This document shows, one piece after another, positions 26,203-35,671 of a DNA stretch of 64,000 nt. Positions within the stretch are counted from its first letter, which is position 1; the number at the start of each line of letters is the position of its first letter. Both the position numbers and the translations under genes were made by a program. A model generated the notes under the pieces. That model made no database searches, was not told the origin of the DNA, and worked only from the letters and a program-made list of their open reading frames with translations. The stretch spans positions 17,317 to 81,316 of the forward strand of contig JAUWGH010000010.1 of assembly GCA_030606485.1 (NCBI GenBank). Direction: 5' to 3'. This DNA comes from Promethearchaeota archaeon (lineage in GTDB: Archaea; Asgardarchaeota; Lokiarchaeia; Sigyniarchaeales; SOKP01).

Positions 26203-27711
26203 TCTTATCTCATATTTTTTATTCATTTCACTTTCCATTCTTGGTTTAAACAACTCAAAGTTCATTTCGCTTATTTTTATCAACGAACGAATTAAATTTT
26301 TGGCATATGGAGAGGAGGTAGATACGGGCGATTTAAGAAGTGCTTCCACAAATCTAGAATATACATCTAGAATCTTCTTTTCACTTTCGTGATATGCTTT
26401 AAATGCGTATTTTAATGCGGAAAATCCTTTCCCTAGATTTTTATGCTCGAATGGAAAGAAACCTTCATGATATACGAATTCAGATGGAAGATCATCTCCA
26501 AAAATTCTTCCCTCACTTTTAAGTTGTTCGTAAAGTGGCGTCATTGGAAGCGGTTTTAGAGTAGATATGAAATACCAGAGGGAGTCATATTCTAAATTTC
26601 TTTGTATATCAATTTCAATTGTCTTTTTATTATGTATCGGCAACCCAAGAATAAAGTTGTGATTCGTTATAATACCCATATCATTAAGCGACTTAATAAA
26701 ATTGTTATTTAAACCCTTATTCTTTTCGTATTTTTGAAGAGTGGATTCTATTCCATAGTTGACTAACATGAATTTGATAGCAGATTCTTCTTGAATTTTT
26801 TTAAGGTTGAATGTTTTCAAATGAGAAAGCGAAATTAAACAAATGATATACATATAATTATTATATCTGCTCTTATTTTCAATAAAATAATCAAATACCT
26901 TTTTCCACACACTCTCTGGAAAGCAAGCATTTGGTTCACATAAATACAATATCATATCACCATCATTTGAGGACATTATTTTTTCTAGAAGTTCTATTAT
27001 CTTCTTATGATTACTAAACGGATTGTACTGATAAATTGCGGAAGTAATACAGAAATCACATCTAAATGGGCAACCAATCTGGGAGACCATATAGGCGGTT
27101 TTCATATTTGTTAGAAAACTAAATTGATCAGATATAATTGTCGGCATTTTAAAACCTTCCCTGGAAATGGTAGGGAGGTTGAATTTTTTACGAAGCCAGT
27201 TAATTCCATTCCCAATACATATGTTTTGCGGTTTAATCAATTTTTGTATATAAGGAAATAATACTCCGATACCGCCCGTGTATATTTTTTTGTCTGGATA
27301 GTCTCTTTGAATCATATTTATCACATCTACGACTTTATTCAACCCATTTGCATAAGTACTTAATCCAATATGTGTAATCTCATCATCTTTATCTAGAATA
27401 TTCTGAGCATTTTGCACGTTGCACACATCATCAATCACAACAGAGTCAATCTCAGGCAGGTTTTCTGCTAGAAAGTGGCCCTCAATATTAGGTGAGTTTA
27501 ATATATTTGCATAAATAGCAGCATTAAAAGGATTTAATTTGTATCCATATTCGTCGAATGCTCTCTGTATTTCCTCCTTATCAACATATTGGGGGTAATC
27601 ATCATATTTTGGATCATTCAAAACTTCCAGAGCAAGATGCTCCGTCGGTTTTAATTCCTTTGAAAGAGTTTTTAAGAATAAAATTTTTGGTTTTCTCAAT
27701 AATAGCACCAT
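26158..27711 (-). CDS. B12-binding-type radical SAM enzyme
   Basis: 517 residues. Residues about 85-170 resemble the Rossmann-like cobalamin-binding domain (ITHIGLSTYANGLNKVVDVI, KKIYTGGIGVLF) but lack the DxHxxG lower ligand, as in many members. The radical SAM motif is C214-x3-C218-x2-C221 (GCPFRCDFC), followed by IMSSNDGDMILYLCEP and ILGLPI in the TIM barrel. The C-terminal third is helical. Such enzymes methylate unreactive carbons or cyclise products. Four bases separate it from the upstream GNAT gene, so they are one operon, perhaps for a modified metabolite. Confidence 0.8.
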   Translation of the reverse strand: MVLLLRKPKILFLKTLSKELKPTEHLALEVLNDPKYDDYPQYVDKEEIQRAFDEYGYKLNPFNAAIYANILNSPNIEGHFLAENLPEIDSVVIDDVCNVQNAQNILDKDDEITHIGLSTYANGLNKVVDVINMIQRDYPDKKIYTGGIGVLFPYIQKLIKPQNICIGNGINWLRKKFNLPTISREGFKMPTIISDQFSFLTNMKTAYMVSQIGCPFRCDFCITSAIYQYNPFSNHKKIIELLEKIMSSNDGDMILYLCEPNACFPESVWKKVFDYFIENKSRYNNYMYIICLISLSHLKTFNLKKIQEESAIKFMLVNYGIESTLQKYEKNKGLNNNFIKSLNDMGIITNHNFILGLPIHNKKTIEIDIQRNLEYDSLWYFISTLKPLPMTPLYEQLKSEGRIFGDDLPSEFVYHEGFFPFEHKNLGKGFSALKYAFKAYHESEKKILDVYSRFVEALLKSPVSTSSPYAKNLIRSLIKISEMNFELFKPRMESEMNKKYEIRLENCIVNARDLFQV

Positions 27712-27715
27712 AATA

Positions 27716-28723
27716 TTATTTATTTAATTTGTGAATTTTTGTTATTCCCATTAGTATTGCATCCTTTCCATTCAAATAAAATGGCAGGAATCCATAATAT
27801 CTGATATTTAGGTTTAGAAGTAAGCTCTGTAATTGTCTATCATTAATATCAATTACAAAGGATAACGAATTAATTTCATCGGTGTAATAGAAATCGTTTA
27901 CAATTTTTTTAATTATCTGATATTTTAAATCTAACGGGATATCATTTATGAATCGAAAATCATACCAAGATTTATGGTATTCATTCTCGTATAATTGTGC
28001 GCATATACCTCCTTTGTTCATTACAAAATTTTCAGTTCGGATTAGAATCTCATATGGAAATCGATCTTCTATCTTTTCTATTTTAATTTTATACATTTTT
28101 TGAGTAGGAGTCGTTGGTAAAAATATTGGCTGAGCAACGATAAGTCGCTTTAAACCATTTTCTTTGATTGTTTTATAGAGATATTTGCAAAACGCTATGT
28201 ATGGAGTTATAAGTTTCCATTTAAAATCATATGATACCCTCCCAAAAATAATAAACGACTTATTTTTATCATGCATAGGAGTGGTCCCCAGTTTTACAAA
28301 ATTATGATTTGTAAGTATTTTTAATATTGGAGTATTAGTGCTACTTACAAATGCATATATACATTTAAGATCAGATTCATTCAAATTATTTAATACTTGT
28401 TCCATATGAAAACTTATGAGTGTCATAACACCTATGCCTTTGTATTTTTGATTCCCCATTGTCAGCTTTAAGAATGCTACGCCATGCTTTATTACACTTA
28501 GCATCTGTGCGATTAATTTCCCCTTGTAAAAACCCCCCTTCCAAAAAACGTTATTTTTATCAATGTTATCCTTTATATAACTACTAATAATTGCTCTTTC
28601 GTAGAACTCCTTCTCTGGATACTCATTCCCATATATTTCCTTAATTAAATTAATAATTTCATCTATATCTTCATAGATGATATCCCTTACTTCGACTTCT
28701 CTCAGAATTTTATATTTTTTCAT
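27716..28723 (-). CDS. GNAT-family N-acyltransferase
   Basis: 335 residues. The N-terminal half is a GNAT fold: DIIYEDIDEIINLIKEIYG, GKLIAQMLSVIK, then KLTMGNQKYKGIGVMTLIS as the acetyl-CoA loop (Q/R-x-x-G-x-G/A), and ILTNHNFVKLG as motif B. The C-terminal half (from about residue 190) may be a second, degenerate GNAT-like domain. It is the first gene of the pair with the radical SAM enzyme. Substrate unknown. Confidence 0.75.
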   Translation of the reverse strand: MKKYKILREVEVRDIIYEDIDEIINLIKEIYGNEYPEKEFYERAIISSYIKDNIDKNNVFWKGGFYKGKLIAQMLSVIKHGVAFLKLTMGNQKYKGIGVMTLISFHMEQVLNNLNESDLKCIYAFVSSTNTPILKILTNHNFVKLGTTPMHDKNKSFIIFGRVSYDFKWKLITPYIAFCKYLYKTIKENGLKRLIVAQPIFLPTTPTQKMYKIKIEKIEDRFPYEILIRTENFVMNKGGICAQLYENEYHKSWYDFRFINDIPLDLKYQIIKKIVNDFYYTDEINSLSFVIDINDRQLQSLLLNLNIRYYGFLPFYLNGKDAILMGITKIHKLNK

Positions 28724-29109
28724 ATTTGTTAAAAAATTTCTTTTATAAAATAATTATAAAATCTTACATTTTTATAAAAAAAGACCCATGAGAATTACTA
28801 AAGTTCAATTTTTACTTATAAGCGCTTCTCTCTCCAAAAAGTTTTAAAATTTCTTTTTTCGTCGATTTTTTGTCGGTCTTATATTTAAATAAAAATATTA
28901 TGATAATAGGGTTGGTCTAATTTCTTAGAATAGCTCAAATGTTAGTTTTAAAAATTATTAAGAAAAAATAAGAATTAATTTATCTGAATATTATTGAATT
29001 CCTATAAAAAATTCTTTCCAATTCAACAACATTCTGAATTTTGAATAGTTTATTGACCAGCTTTGAAATTTTTTTCAATCATAATAAATGTTAATTAAAA
29101 TTGATAATT

Positions 29110-29350
29110 TTGAGACAAAAAATGGTTGCCATATTATAAATCGAAAAATGAAAGTTATATTACCATTTCATCTAAAAATTTTATTATAAAATAATAATAA
29201 AATAAGGTTAAAAATTTTAAGGTATTTTTAAAATCTTTTAAATTTGTGGGATTTAATCTTGTATAGGGTTTAACATAGTTTCATTGTGATTAAAAATTGT
29301 CATATGTATTTAAAAAGGAAAATCTACTGAATGTTATTATCGAAAATTAT
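29110..29350 (+). repeat. upstream module copy D
   Basis: About 240 bases before the gene at 29393, closely matching 33063-33325 (copy E): GCCATATTATAAAT, AAAAATTTTATTATAAA, GGTTAAAAATTTTAAG, TGATTAAAAATTGTCATATG and TATTTAAAAAGGAAAAT occur in both in order. The last of these has a TATA box and lies about 80 bases before each ATG. It serves two unrelated genes, so it is a duplicated promoter region. Confidence 0.8.
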
Positions 29351-29392
29351 AAGAAAAATAAATTAATGTAAAAATATTTTGGGGTGAAATTC

Positions 29393-30115
29393 ATGAGTGA
29401 AAGAATTTATGGGAAAATGCCATTAGATTATAGTGAAATTAAGGAATTGAAAACAATTGCCAAAGTAGAATTAGGATGGGATAAGGTAATTGGAGAACTG
29501 TGGGATTCCTCAAATGCACTTCTTAGAACTGAAATTGCCAATAGAGGAAAAAATAGAGCAAAAATTTTGAAAATGAAGGAAAGGGAGAAAACTTACAAAA
29601 GACGGGAGAAATCATACCATATACTGAGTGTGGGACATCTAAAGAAAACGTTAGAATTGATAGATGAATCAGTAAAAACTCTAGGAGATGAAAAAATTAA
29701 CGAGCTAGAAAAAGTAAAAGAAAATGTAGCTCCACTACGTAATGAAGCGTTGGATTTTATTAAAGAGTCTTTGTTGGAAGAAGATATTGAACCTGAAATA
29801 CCAGGTGAAATTGTAGATATTTATGAAGAATTAGTAAAAGTTGTAGAAGCTGATGGTTTTAAGGGATTAGTTAATAATATCAAGAAAAACCTGAATGAAT
29901 TAATTGAAATTCGTTCTGATGAATCAAAAAATAGGGGACGTGACGAAAAACATTCTCCACTTCTGTGGTGGAAATGGCTTATTGTCGCAGGAATTGTTGG
30001 GGCGGGAGTGGCTGTACTTATACCGTGCTTGATATGGCATAAATGTTCATGGTTAATAGCAATTGCCAGTAGGGTTGCTTATTGGATTATTGAAGTTATT
30101 AAAACGGGTTGTTAA
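29393..30115 (+). CDS. helical protein with C-terminal Cys-containing membrane segment
   Basis: 240 residues from ATG 29393, which has GGGGTG six bases upstream (the GTG itself is too early). Residues 1-185 are charged and helical (coiled-coil-like). A membrane segment begins at about 193 (LLWWKWLIVAGIVGAGVAVL) and the tail holds three Cys (IPCLIWHKC and IKTGC end). It is a distant paralogue of the protein at 34711: E-x2-G-x2-GL then EL-x-E-x2-SD-x-SK before the helix in both. The two may be membrane-acting proteins paired with the transthyretin-like genes beside each. Confidence 0.6.
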   Translation: MSERIYGKMPLDYSEIKELKTIAKVELGWDKVIGELWDSSNALLRTEIANRGKNRAKILKMKEREKTYKRREKSYHILSVGHLKKTLELIDESVKTLGDEKINELEKVKENVAPLRNEALDFIKESLLEEDIEPEIPGEIVDIYEELVKVVEADGFKGLVNNIKKNLNELIEIRSDESKNRGRDEKHSPLLWWKWLIVAGIVGAGVAVLIPCLIWHKCSWLIAIASRVAYWIIEVIKTGC

Positions 30116-30236
30116 ATAACAGCTCTTAGGATATCTAGAATTTTAATTTAATTTTTTTTTCTAATTTATCTTTAATATATGAAATCTTTATTTGTAAATT
30201 ATCTAAGAAGCTATACTCTGGAATATGTTCTGTGTC

Positions 30237-30499
30237 TTAATGTTCTCTAATTCGATTATGTACACTTGAATTTAAAAAATCTATACTCATCCTAAGTAAA
30301 TTTAAATAATTACCTAGTGAATCTCCTTTCAATTGATCTTCTTTCTTAATTTCTTCTCTCTTCATATAGATAATAATGCGTTAGATTGTATAATTCTAAA
30401 TATGCTTTTGCCCTCATAAGCAGTCATGCTGGGAATATCATATCTTAAAATTGGTACTGAAGCATCTTTCTCAAATTTCATTAAAGGTTCTTCTGACAT
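30237..30499 (-). pseudogene. two overlapping short frames, likely one broken gene
   Basis: ATG 30499 gives 45 residues (MSEEPLMKFEKDASVPILRY, PSMTAYEGKSIFRIIQSN) ending in ATATGA; an ATG inside that stop starts 42 more (MKREEIKKEDQLKGDSLGNY, LRMSIDFLNSSVHNRIREH). A one-base slip would join them. Upstream module B lies where its promoter should be. Confidence 0.4.
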
Positions 30500-30639
30500 A
30501 TAATATCATCTCTACTCTTAATTAGATTTCTCTATAATATGGAATTTTACTTTAATGAAAATAAAGTAAAAATCACTCTTTTCAATATACCATTTCATTT
30601 TTTTATCAATTTTCTAATATCTTATACATTTAAGTCAAA

Positions 30640-30865
30640 TTTTTAACTATAAAATTTTCCGTTTGCATTTTTCATTAAGTAGATATTTAAATATAACTGA
30701 CAACATATGAATACAACGAATCTACTATGAGATCTCCACAAGGTAAGATCATAAAATTCTAAATAATTGGGAATTCATAATTAAATGTTTAACTAAATTT
30801 AATAATTGAATTATTATAAAAAATTAATGAATAGATGTCAGAAACTTTTATTTTATCTGCTTACT
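30640..30865 (-). repeat. upstream module copy B
   Basis: Aligns with copies A (23911) and C (32393), most closely with C: CGAATCTACTATGAGATC against CGAATCTGCTATGAGATC, and TAATAATTGAATTATTATAA in both. The homology with C extends further toward the gene (CAATATACCATTTCATTTT). It abuts the stop codon of the transthyretin-like gene, which shows that blocks have been joined by duplication. Confidence 0.8.
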
Positions 30866-32223
30866 TATCTAATATTCATAGTATGCCAGGTGTAATCTGT
30901 TCTGGTGTGGGCTCCATCGCTAATTATCGTCTTATCGCTAACAGATAATCTCAACATGTATGGACCTTTACTTAATCCACTAATGTTCCAGATTCCAAGT
31001 TGACCGTTGATTACAGGTGTGTGGTTTCCTGTAGGAGGATAAGAAATTCCAGCATTGGTCAATTCCGTTTGGCTGCATCCTACCCAATGGAGATTATAAG
31101 CCATAAAATAGTCGTCAGAAGCAGTGCCTTGAATTTGGATGCTCGTCCCATCAGCTTTATTGAGAATTCCACACGATGCGGGAGTAGATATTTCGGCTGG
31201 TGGAGTAATGGGTGTATTGTGCAGAAATACAAGTTGAGTGTCTTGGAAAGTATTTTCATTTTCATCCCATACAACCAGAATGACCGTGTGGATACCTTCT
31301 ATGTTTTGTGTGTTCCATTTAGCAATTGAGCCATCCCAAACCCGATTTGTTCCTTCTGCAATGGTGGTAAATGGATCAGAACCGCTCTGACCTAACCGAG
31401 GATCGCTGGAATCGATAAATCCTATGCCATAGCTAAGTCTCCATTTAACGACCTTTGCACCCCAAATTCTACCAAATATTGTAGTATTGCCTCCAAAAGG
31501 TCGATCATCGATCCCTCCATAGGAAGCTAGTCCAGATGCTTTAATATCGGCGATGGGTACAGGTCCAACCTTGTTTATTGCAGCTGTAACATAATCGATC
31601 TCTATTGTATACTCCTTTCCTCTGTGATAACAATAGGGAGGACAATCATGTGGGATCCCCCACACATCTTGATCTATTTCAGTCTCGTGAATGACCACGC
31701 CTTGAGGATTTCTGACAGTAAAGATTACATCTGGTAGTGGTATGAAATATCTTATTCTTTCTGGTTCATCTCGATCGAAGTCTGTATCATCAAACCAAAT
31801 GTTGAATTCGCCAGCCGCGTCAGTAATATCCTCGTCCAATGGATCTTTATACTGTCCGTCACTATCAAACGCCTTAACAGTTAATCCTTGTAAGGGTTCA
31901 CCACTCATTTTATCTAGAACTCGACCCTTGAGATGCCAATCTTTAGGCGATGGAATGCAGATAACTATCCAATCTGCCACATCTACAACTGTACCAACCA
32001 TAACACCAATTTCTTTGGACGACAGGATAGTGTTTCGATAGGACATTTTGATAAATCTAGGCTTATGTTCAGAACCGCATTCGAAGTCGAAATTCCCTTG
32101 TTTATTTGAGACGGCAGAACCAAGAAAGGTTCCCTTTTCATCGTACGCTTTTACTTTTAACCCTTCCAATGGTTTATCTTTTTGTCCTAGAATTCTACCT
32201 TTAAATCGGTATTTTATATCCAT
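30865..32223 (-). CDS. modular transthyretin-like domain protein
   Basis: 452 residues, no signal peptide. Two transthyretin/carboxypeptidase-regulatory-like domains (YRFKGRILGQKDKPLEGLKV at 5-90; HLKGRVLDKMSGEPLQGLTV at 97-200) are followed by a block with DDRPFGGNTTIFGRIWGAKV, then an Ig-like part ending TWHTMNIR. The DRPFGG block recurs in the 869-residue protein at 35672. GC content is higher than average for the window, as in a gene of bacterial origin. Partner of the helical/TM gene at 29393, convergent with it. Confidence 0.65.
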   Translation of the reverse strand: MDIKYRFKGRILGQKDKPLEGLKVKAYDEKGTFLGSAVSNKQGNFDFECGSEHKPRFIKMSYRNTILSSKEIGVMVGTVVDVADWIVICIPSPKDWHLKGRVLDKMSGEPLQGLTVKAFDSDGQYKDPLDEDITDAAGEFNIWFDDTDFDRDEPERIRYFIPLPDVIFTVRNPQGVVIHETEIDQDVWGIPHDCPPYCYHRGKEYTIEIDYVTAAINKVGPVPIADIKASGLASYGGIDDRPFGGNTTIFGRIWGAKVVKWRLSYGIGFIDSSDPRLGQSGSDPFTTIAEGTNRVWDGSIAKWNTQNIEGIHTVILVVWDENENTFQDTQLVFLHNTPITPPAEISTPASCGILNKADGTSIQIQGTASDDYFMAYNLHWVGCSQTELTNAGISYPPTGNHTPVINGQLGIWNISGLSKGPYMLRLSVSDKTIISDGAHTRTDYTWHTMNIR

Positions 32224-32392
32224 TTGGTTTCCCTCCTATAATTTAAATAAGCTTGATTTGTTCGCTCAACGTCATAGAGGTTAATTCCCATCAATTTATA
32301 AGTAAGTATATCCAATATTTTTTTGAGTTTCTCGCTCTTTTCAATATGCCATTTCATTTTATTATCAATTTTTTAATATTTTATATATTTAA

Positions 32393-32655
32393 GTCAAATT
32401 TTTTATTATAAAATTTTCAGTTAGCAACTTTCAGTAAATTATTATTTAAATATAACTGACAAGAAATGAATACAACGAATCTGCTATGAGATCTTCACAA
32501 AGCAAGATCACAAAATTTTAAATGACTGGGAAATCATAATTAGATGTTTAACTAAATTTAATAATTGAATTATTATAAAAAATTAATGAATAAATATCAG
32601 AAAATTTTATTTTTTTGATTTCTGATATGGCAACATTTTAAATGTTTTAGATTGG
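32393..32655 (-). repeat. upstream module copy C
   Basis: Third copy of the A/B module, on the promoter side of the transthyretin-like gene. Like A it ends in GATATGGCAAC (minus strand GTTGCCATATC), the same words that open module D on the plus strand (GGTTGCCATATTATAAAT). That suggests a shared factor site at the far end of both module types. Confidence 0.8.
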
Positions 32656-33062
32656 GTGCATAATTTATCTTCATATTAAAGATTTTATACTCAATATGAA
32701 GAATTTATTTAATTAATGAAAAAATTAGAAATTAAATTAAAAGTAAGCTAATCGAGTGAAACTAAAATGTACACTAAATGAATTTTTTAGCTAAGCTAAA
32801 TTTGTTAATTAGAAACTCAATAGAGAGAAAATATATAATACATTTCATAATTTAATTCGAAATCTCGATTTTTAGCAATTTCACTGTATCGATATTTTTT
32901 CAGTTTGATTTAAATATCATATTATAATTATGGGAGTAATACATCACAAAAAATTTCTATATTTCTCCCATATTATCTCTCTTCTAATTTATTATCTTTC
33001 TTAGTTTCTTGAGAATCTTTTCAAATAAATATCTGAAATTCATTTTTTTTTATGATTATTAA

Positions 33063-33325
33063 TTTCGAGATATAAAAAAAGATGCCATATTATAAATAGA
33101 AAAATAAAAGTTATATGACCATTTCAGCTAAAAATTTTATTATAAATTAATAATAAAACGAGGTTAAAAATTTTAAGACATTTTTAAAATCTTTTAAATT
33201 TGTGAGATTTAATCTTATATAAGGTTTAATTTAGTTTCATTTTGATTAAAAATTGTCATATGTATTTAAAAAGGAAAATGTACCATGCGTTATTATTGAA
33301 AATTTTAAGAAAAAAAATAATTTAA
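33063..33325 (+). repeat. upstream module copy E
   Basis: Second copy of module D, ending about 35 bases before the ATG at 33357. The two copies differ at scattered bases with few indels, so the duplication is not brand new, yet the TATA-like TATTTAAAAAGG is untouched. Confidence 0.8.
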
Positions 33326-33356
33326 TTTATAATTACAAATTAATAGGTTATTAAAT

Positions 33357-33812
33357 ATGGGAGAAATGGAAATGGTGATTGGACGACGGATTAAGATAAC
33401 TTGTATTCTTGGAGATATTCTAATCATAATTGGCTGGTTTACTCCTTATTTCTATGGTTTGATTTTGGAAATTCATACCTACCAATGGATGTGGGGGTTT
33501 AAATCAGCTAATGGTGTTATGGAGATGTTACCATTGGAAGGGGATATTTTAACGTTGTTTATACTGGCTATAATCATTTTGATATTGGTCATTATAAACT
33601 TGATAATTTGTTTCCTTATGAGAAAACTAAAAGATAAAAGGCTAATGGGCATTCTAAAGATAATAATAGGAGTTATTATAATTATTTTAGTAATATTACC
33701 TCTTATAATTACTCCTACGCTATTAACAAACTATACTCTTTTCGTGGGATTCTATCTAATGATAATTGGTGCTATTTTCGTAATCATTGTTGGCGTACGT
33801 GTTATTAGGTAA
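33357..33812 (+). CDS. four-TM membrane protein
   Basis: 151 residues: hydrophobic segments at about 13-38, 62-88, 98-120 and 124-150, with a short loop containing TYQWMWGFKSANGV. No family recognised; small four-TM proteins of this look are frequent in Asgard genomes. Driven by module E. Confidence 0.6.
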   Translation: MGEMEMVIGRRIKITCILGDILIIIGWFTPYFYGLILEIHTYQWMWGFKSANGVMEMLPLEGDILTLFILAIIILILVIINLIICFLMRKLKDKRLMGILKIIIGVIIIILVILPLIITPTLLTNYTLFVGFYLMIIGAIFVIIVGVRVIR

Positions 33813-34164
33813 TGATAAAGAATTTAATATATTAAAACTTAAATCTAAATATTTTTTTTCAATTCTTTTTTTATTAGTTTTTATAAAAAAAGAAAATGAG
33901 TATCGTTTGATTGTTACATTCCCTACGATTGAAATTGATGTTTATTTAATTACACCTCATAACTATGAATTTATCGAAAAAGATATTGATTTAGAAGTCT
34001 TTAATGATGAAGATTGTACAGTAAGAAATTACAAAGAAGAACGGCGTTTAAAAAGAAATCTTTTTAAAATTAAAAGTAACTATATGCTCCGTTTATCTTT
34101 TTTATTTCCTAAAAAAAATCATCATTATAAAATTAAATTTAATACTCAAAAAATAGTGATATAA
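33787..34164 (+). CDS. hypothetical ORF with uncertain start
   Basis: A frame that overlaps the end of the previous gene and has only TTG as a usual start. From about residue 20 it reads like real protein: SILFLLVFIKKENEYRLIVT, IEIDVYLITPHNYEFI, IDLEVFNDEDCTVRNYKEER. No ATG occurs before this. Either it starts at ATA near 33829, or it is the rest of a truncated gene fused behind the membrane protein. Confidence 0.4.
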   Translation: MLAYVLLGNDKEFNILKLKSKYFFSILFLLVFIKKENEYRLIVTFPTIEIDVYLITPHNYEFIEKDIDLEVFNDEDCTVRNYKEERRLKRNLFKIKSNYMLRLSFLFPKKNHHYKIKFNTQKIVI

Positions 34165-34710
34165 AATATTAAAAACATAAAAGTATTTCATAGTAAAATA
34201 TAATAAATGAGTAGAGACATTATATGGAATAAATAATTTCTTTGAGGAATTTCCTTTAATAAGATCTTAAATTTTTATGAGAGGGATTTTACAATCCCCA
34301 TAAATATAGAATAAGGTTATTAAAATGGAAGAAAATTTTATATTCGATATTTTAACTAACGCTTTTTTCTATTCTTTCTTAATATATCTTTCGACCTAAT
34401 CTTTAAGATAAAGAGATATGGAAATATTTTAGGAGGTAGATTATTTCCTAGATAAAATTCTTCTGAATACCATATTATAAATTTTTCAAAAAAATAATGT
34501 CATATTACAACTAAAAAAATAAAGCTTTAAAATATTTATATATTTAATTTTTCCATTTAATTTATTTTTTGAACGTTGTTAAATCTATAAATTTATGAAT
34601 ATATGCTTTTTAAGGCTCATAATATTGAGGTGCAAGGCTTTCATAGTAATTTTATAATATTTTTTTTTTGTCATATATATTTAAATAAAAAAATAAATAA
34701 AAATCAAAAT

Positions 34711-35541
34711 ATGAAATCAAATAAACTTCAAAGAATAGGGAAATATAAATCTGAGAGTGGTGGCGTCATACGCTTTATTATTGACATTGACCACGCTAAA
34801 GAATACGAATTGGATGAAGCCTTGAGTTTTTTTATTTCAGCTACCAATGATTTTGCAAGAGGTAAGGATCATTGGTTTAATGCAGATAAAGCGAAAATGC
34901 TCAAAAAGCCTGAAAAAGAAACAAAATTTAAAAAGCTATTAATGGAAGACAACGCAAAAGGCTTGGAGAAAGTTAAGAAAGCTAAAATGCTGATAAAAAA
35001 GCCACTTGACAATTTTAAAAATATTGAAAAAAAAATGAAAGTATCACATGAAGAATTTAAAAAAAACATGAACAAACGTGAAGCAGAGCTTAAAGAAAAT
35101 TTAATGGTTGCAAATTTATCTCTCGATGAAATAAAAATTATCTTAGAAGAATTTACTAAGAGTAGAAAAATATTTGAAATTGAAGGAAGACAAGGACTTA
35201 TTAAACACCTGAGCAATCAATTCGAAGAATTGGAGGAACTTTGCTCTGACCCTAGTAAAGGTTGGAAACGTGCTAGTGTTACATGTGTTATTTGTATAAT
35301 CATCCTGTTAATTTTAGCCATCGGTTTTATCGTGACAACAATTATTATTATTTCGTATATAGTCAACTGGAATACGAAGGAAATTCATGATCTGAAAAAT
35401 GAATCCCCAGCATGTAAAATCGATGAAATGACACCTGAGGGTAAAGAATATTTTAAAACTTTCGAAGAAGCAGACCATTACTTTAAAAATAAAGGATTTA
35501 ATGGATGTGCGTGGTGTATGCCCCAATATCATACTGATTAA
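34711..35541 (+). CDS. helical protein with TM segment and C-terminal CxxC knuckle
   Basis: 276 residues from ATG 34711 (the frame is open further upstream but that part is AT-noise). Residues 1-190 are charged helices (FKNIEKKMKVSHEEFKKNM). A membrane segment follows (VICIIILLILAIGFIVTTII), then a short domain FKTFEEADHYFKNKGFNGCA ending WCMPQYHTD, a C-x2-C knuckle seen at the ends of many archaeal surface proteins. Distant paralogue of the gene at 29393 and co-directional with the modular protein at 35672, 130 bases downstream. Confidence 0.6.
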   Translation: MKSNKLQRIGKYKSESGGVIRFIIDIDHAKEYELDEALSFFISATNDFARGKDHWFNADKAKMLKKPEKETKFKKLLMEDNAKGLEKVKKAKMLIKKPLDNFKNIEKKMKVSHEEFKKNMNKREAELKENLMVANLSLDEIKIILEEFTKSRKIFEIEGRQGLIKHLSNQFEELEELCSDPSKGWKRASVTCVICIIILLILAIGFIVTTIIIISYIVNWNTKEIHDLKNESPACKIDEMTPEGKEYFKTFEEADHYFKNKGFNGCAWCMPQYHTD

Positions 35542-35671
35542 ATTCAACATCAAATTATTTAATGCTGAGTTGAGAAAATAAATTATAAAATATATAGTAC
35601 TATCAAAAAAAAATCGATTTTAATTTATTAAAATATTAAGGAGGGTAAAAAAACATAAAGAGGGATAAAAA

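Larger units (their letters stand above)
32224..33356. other. long intergenic region between divergent genes
   Basis: Holds upstream modules C and E, described separately. The middle (32656-33062) has stops in all frames and no hairpin I can support. Both genes point away from it, so it carries both promoters. Confidence 0.5.

Noticed and set aside
31000..32284. Several plus-strand frames of 60-110 codons
   Set aside because: Antisense to the transthyretin-like gene; no ribosome binding sites and no family features.
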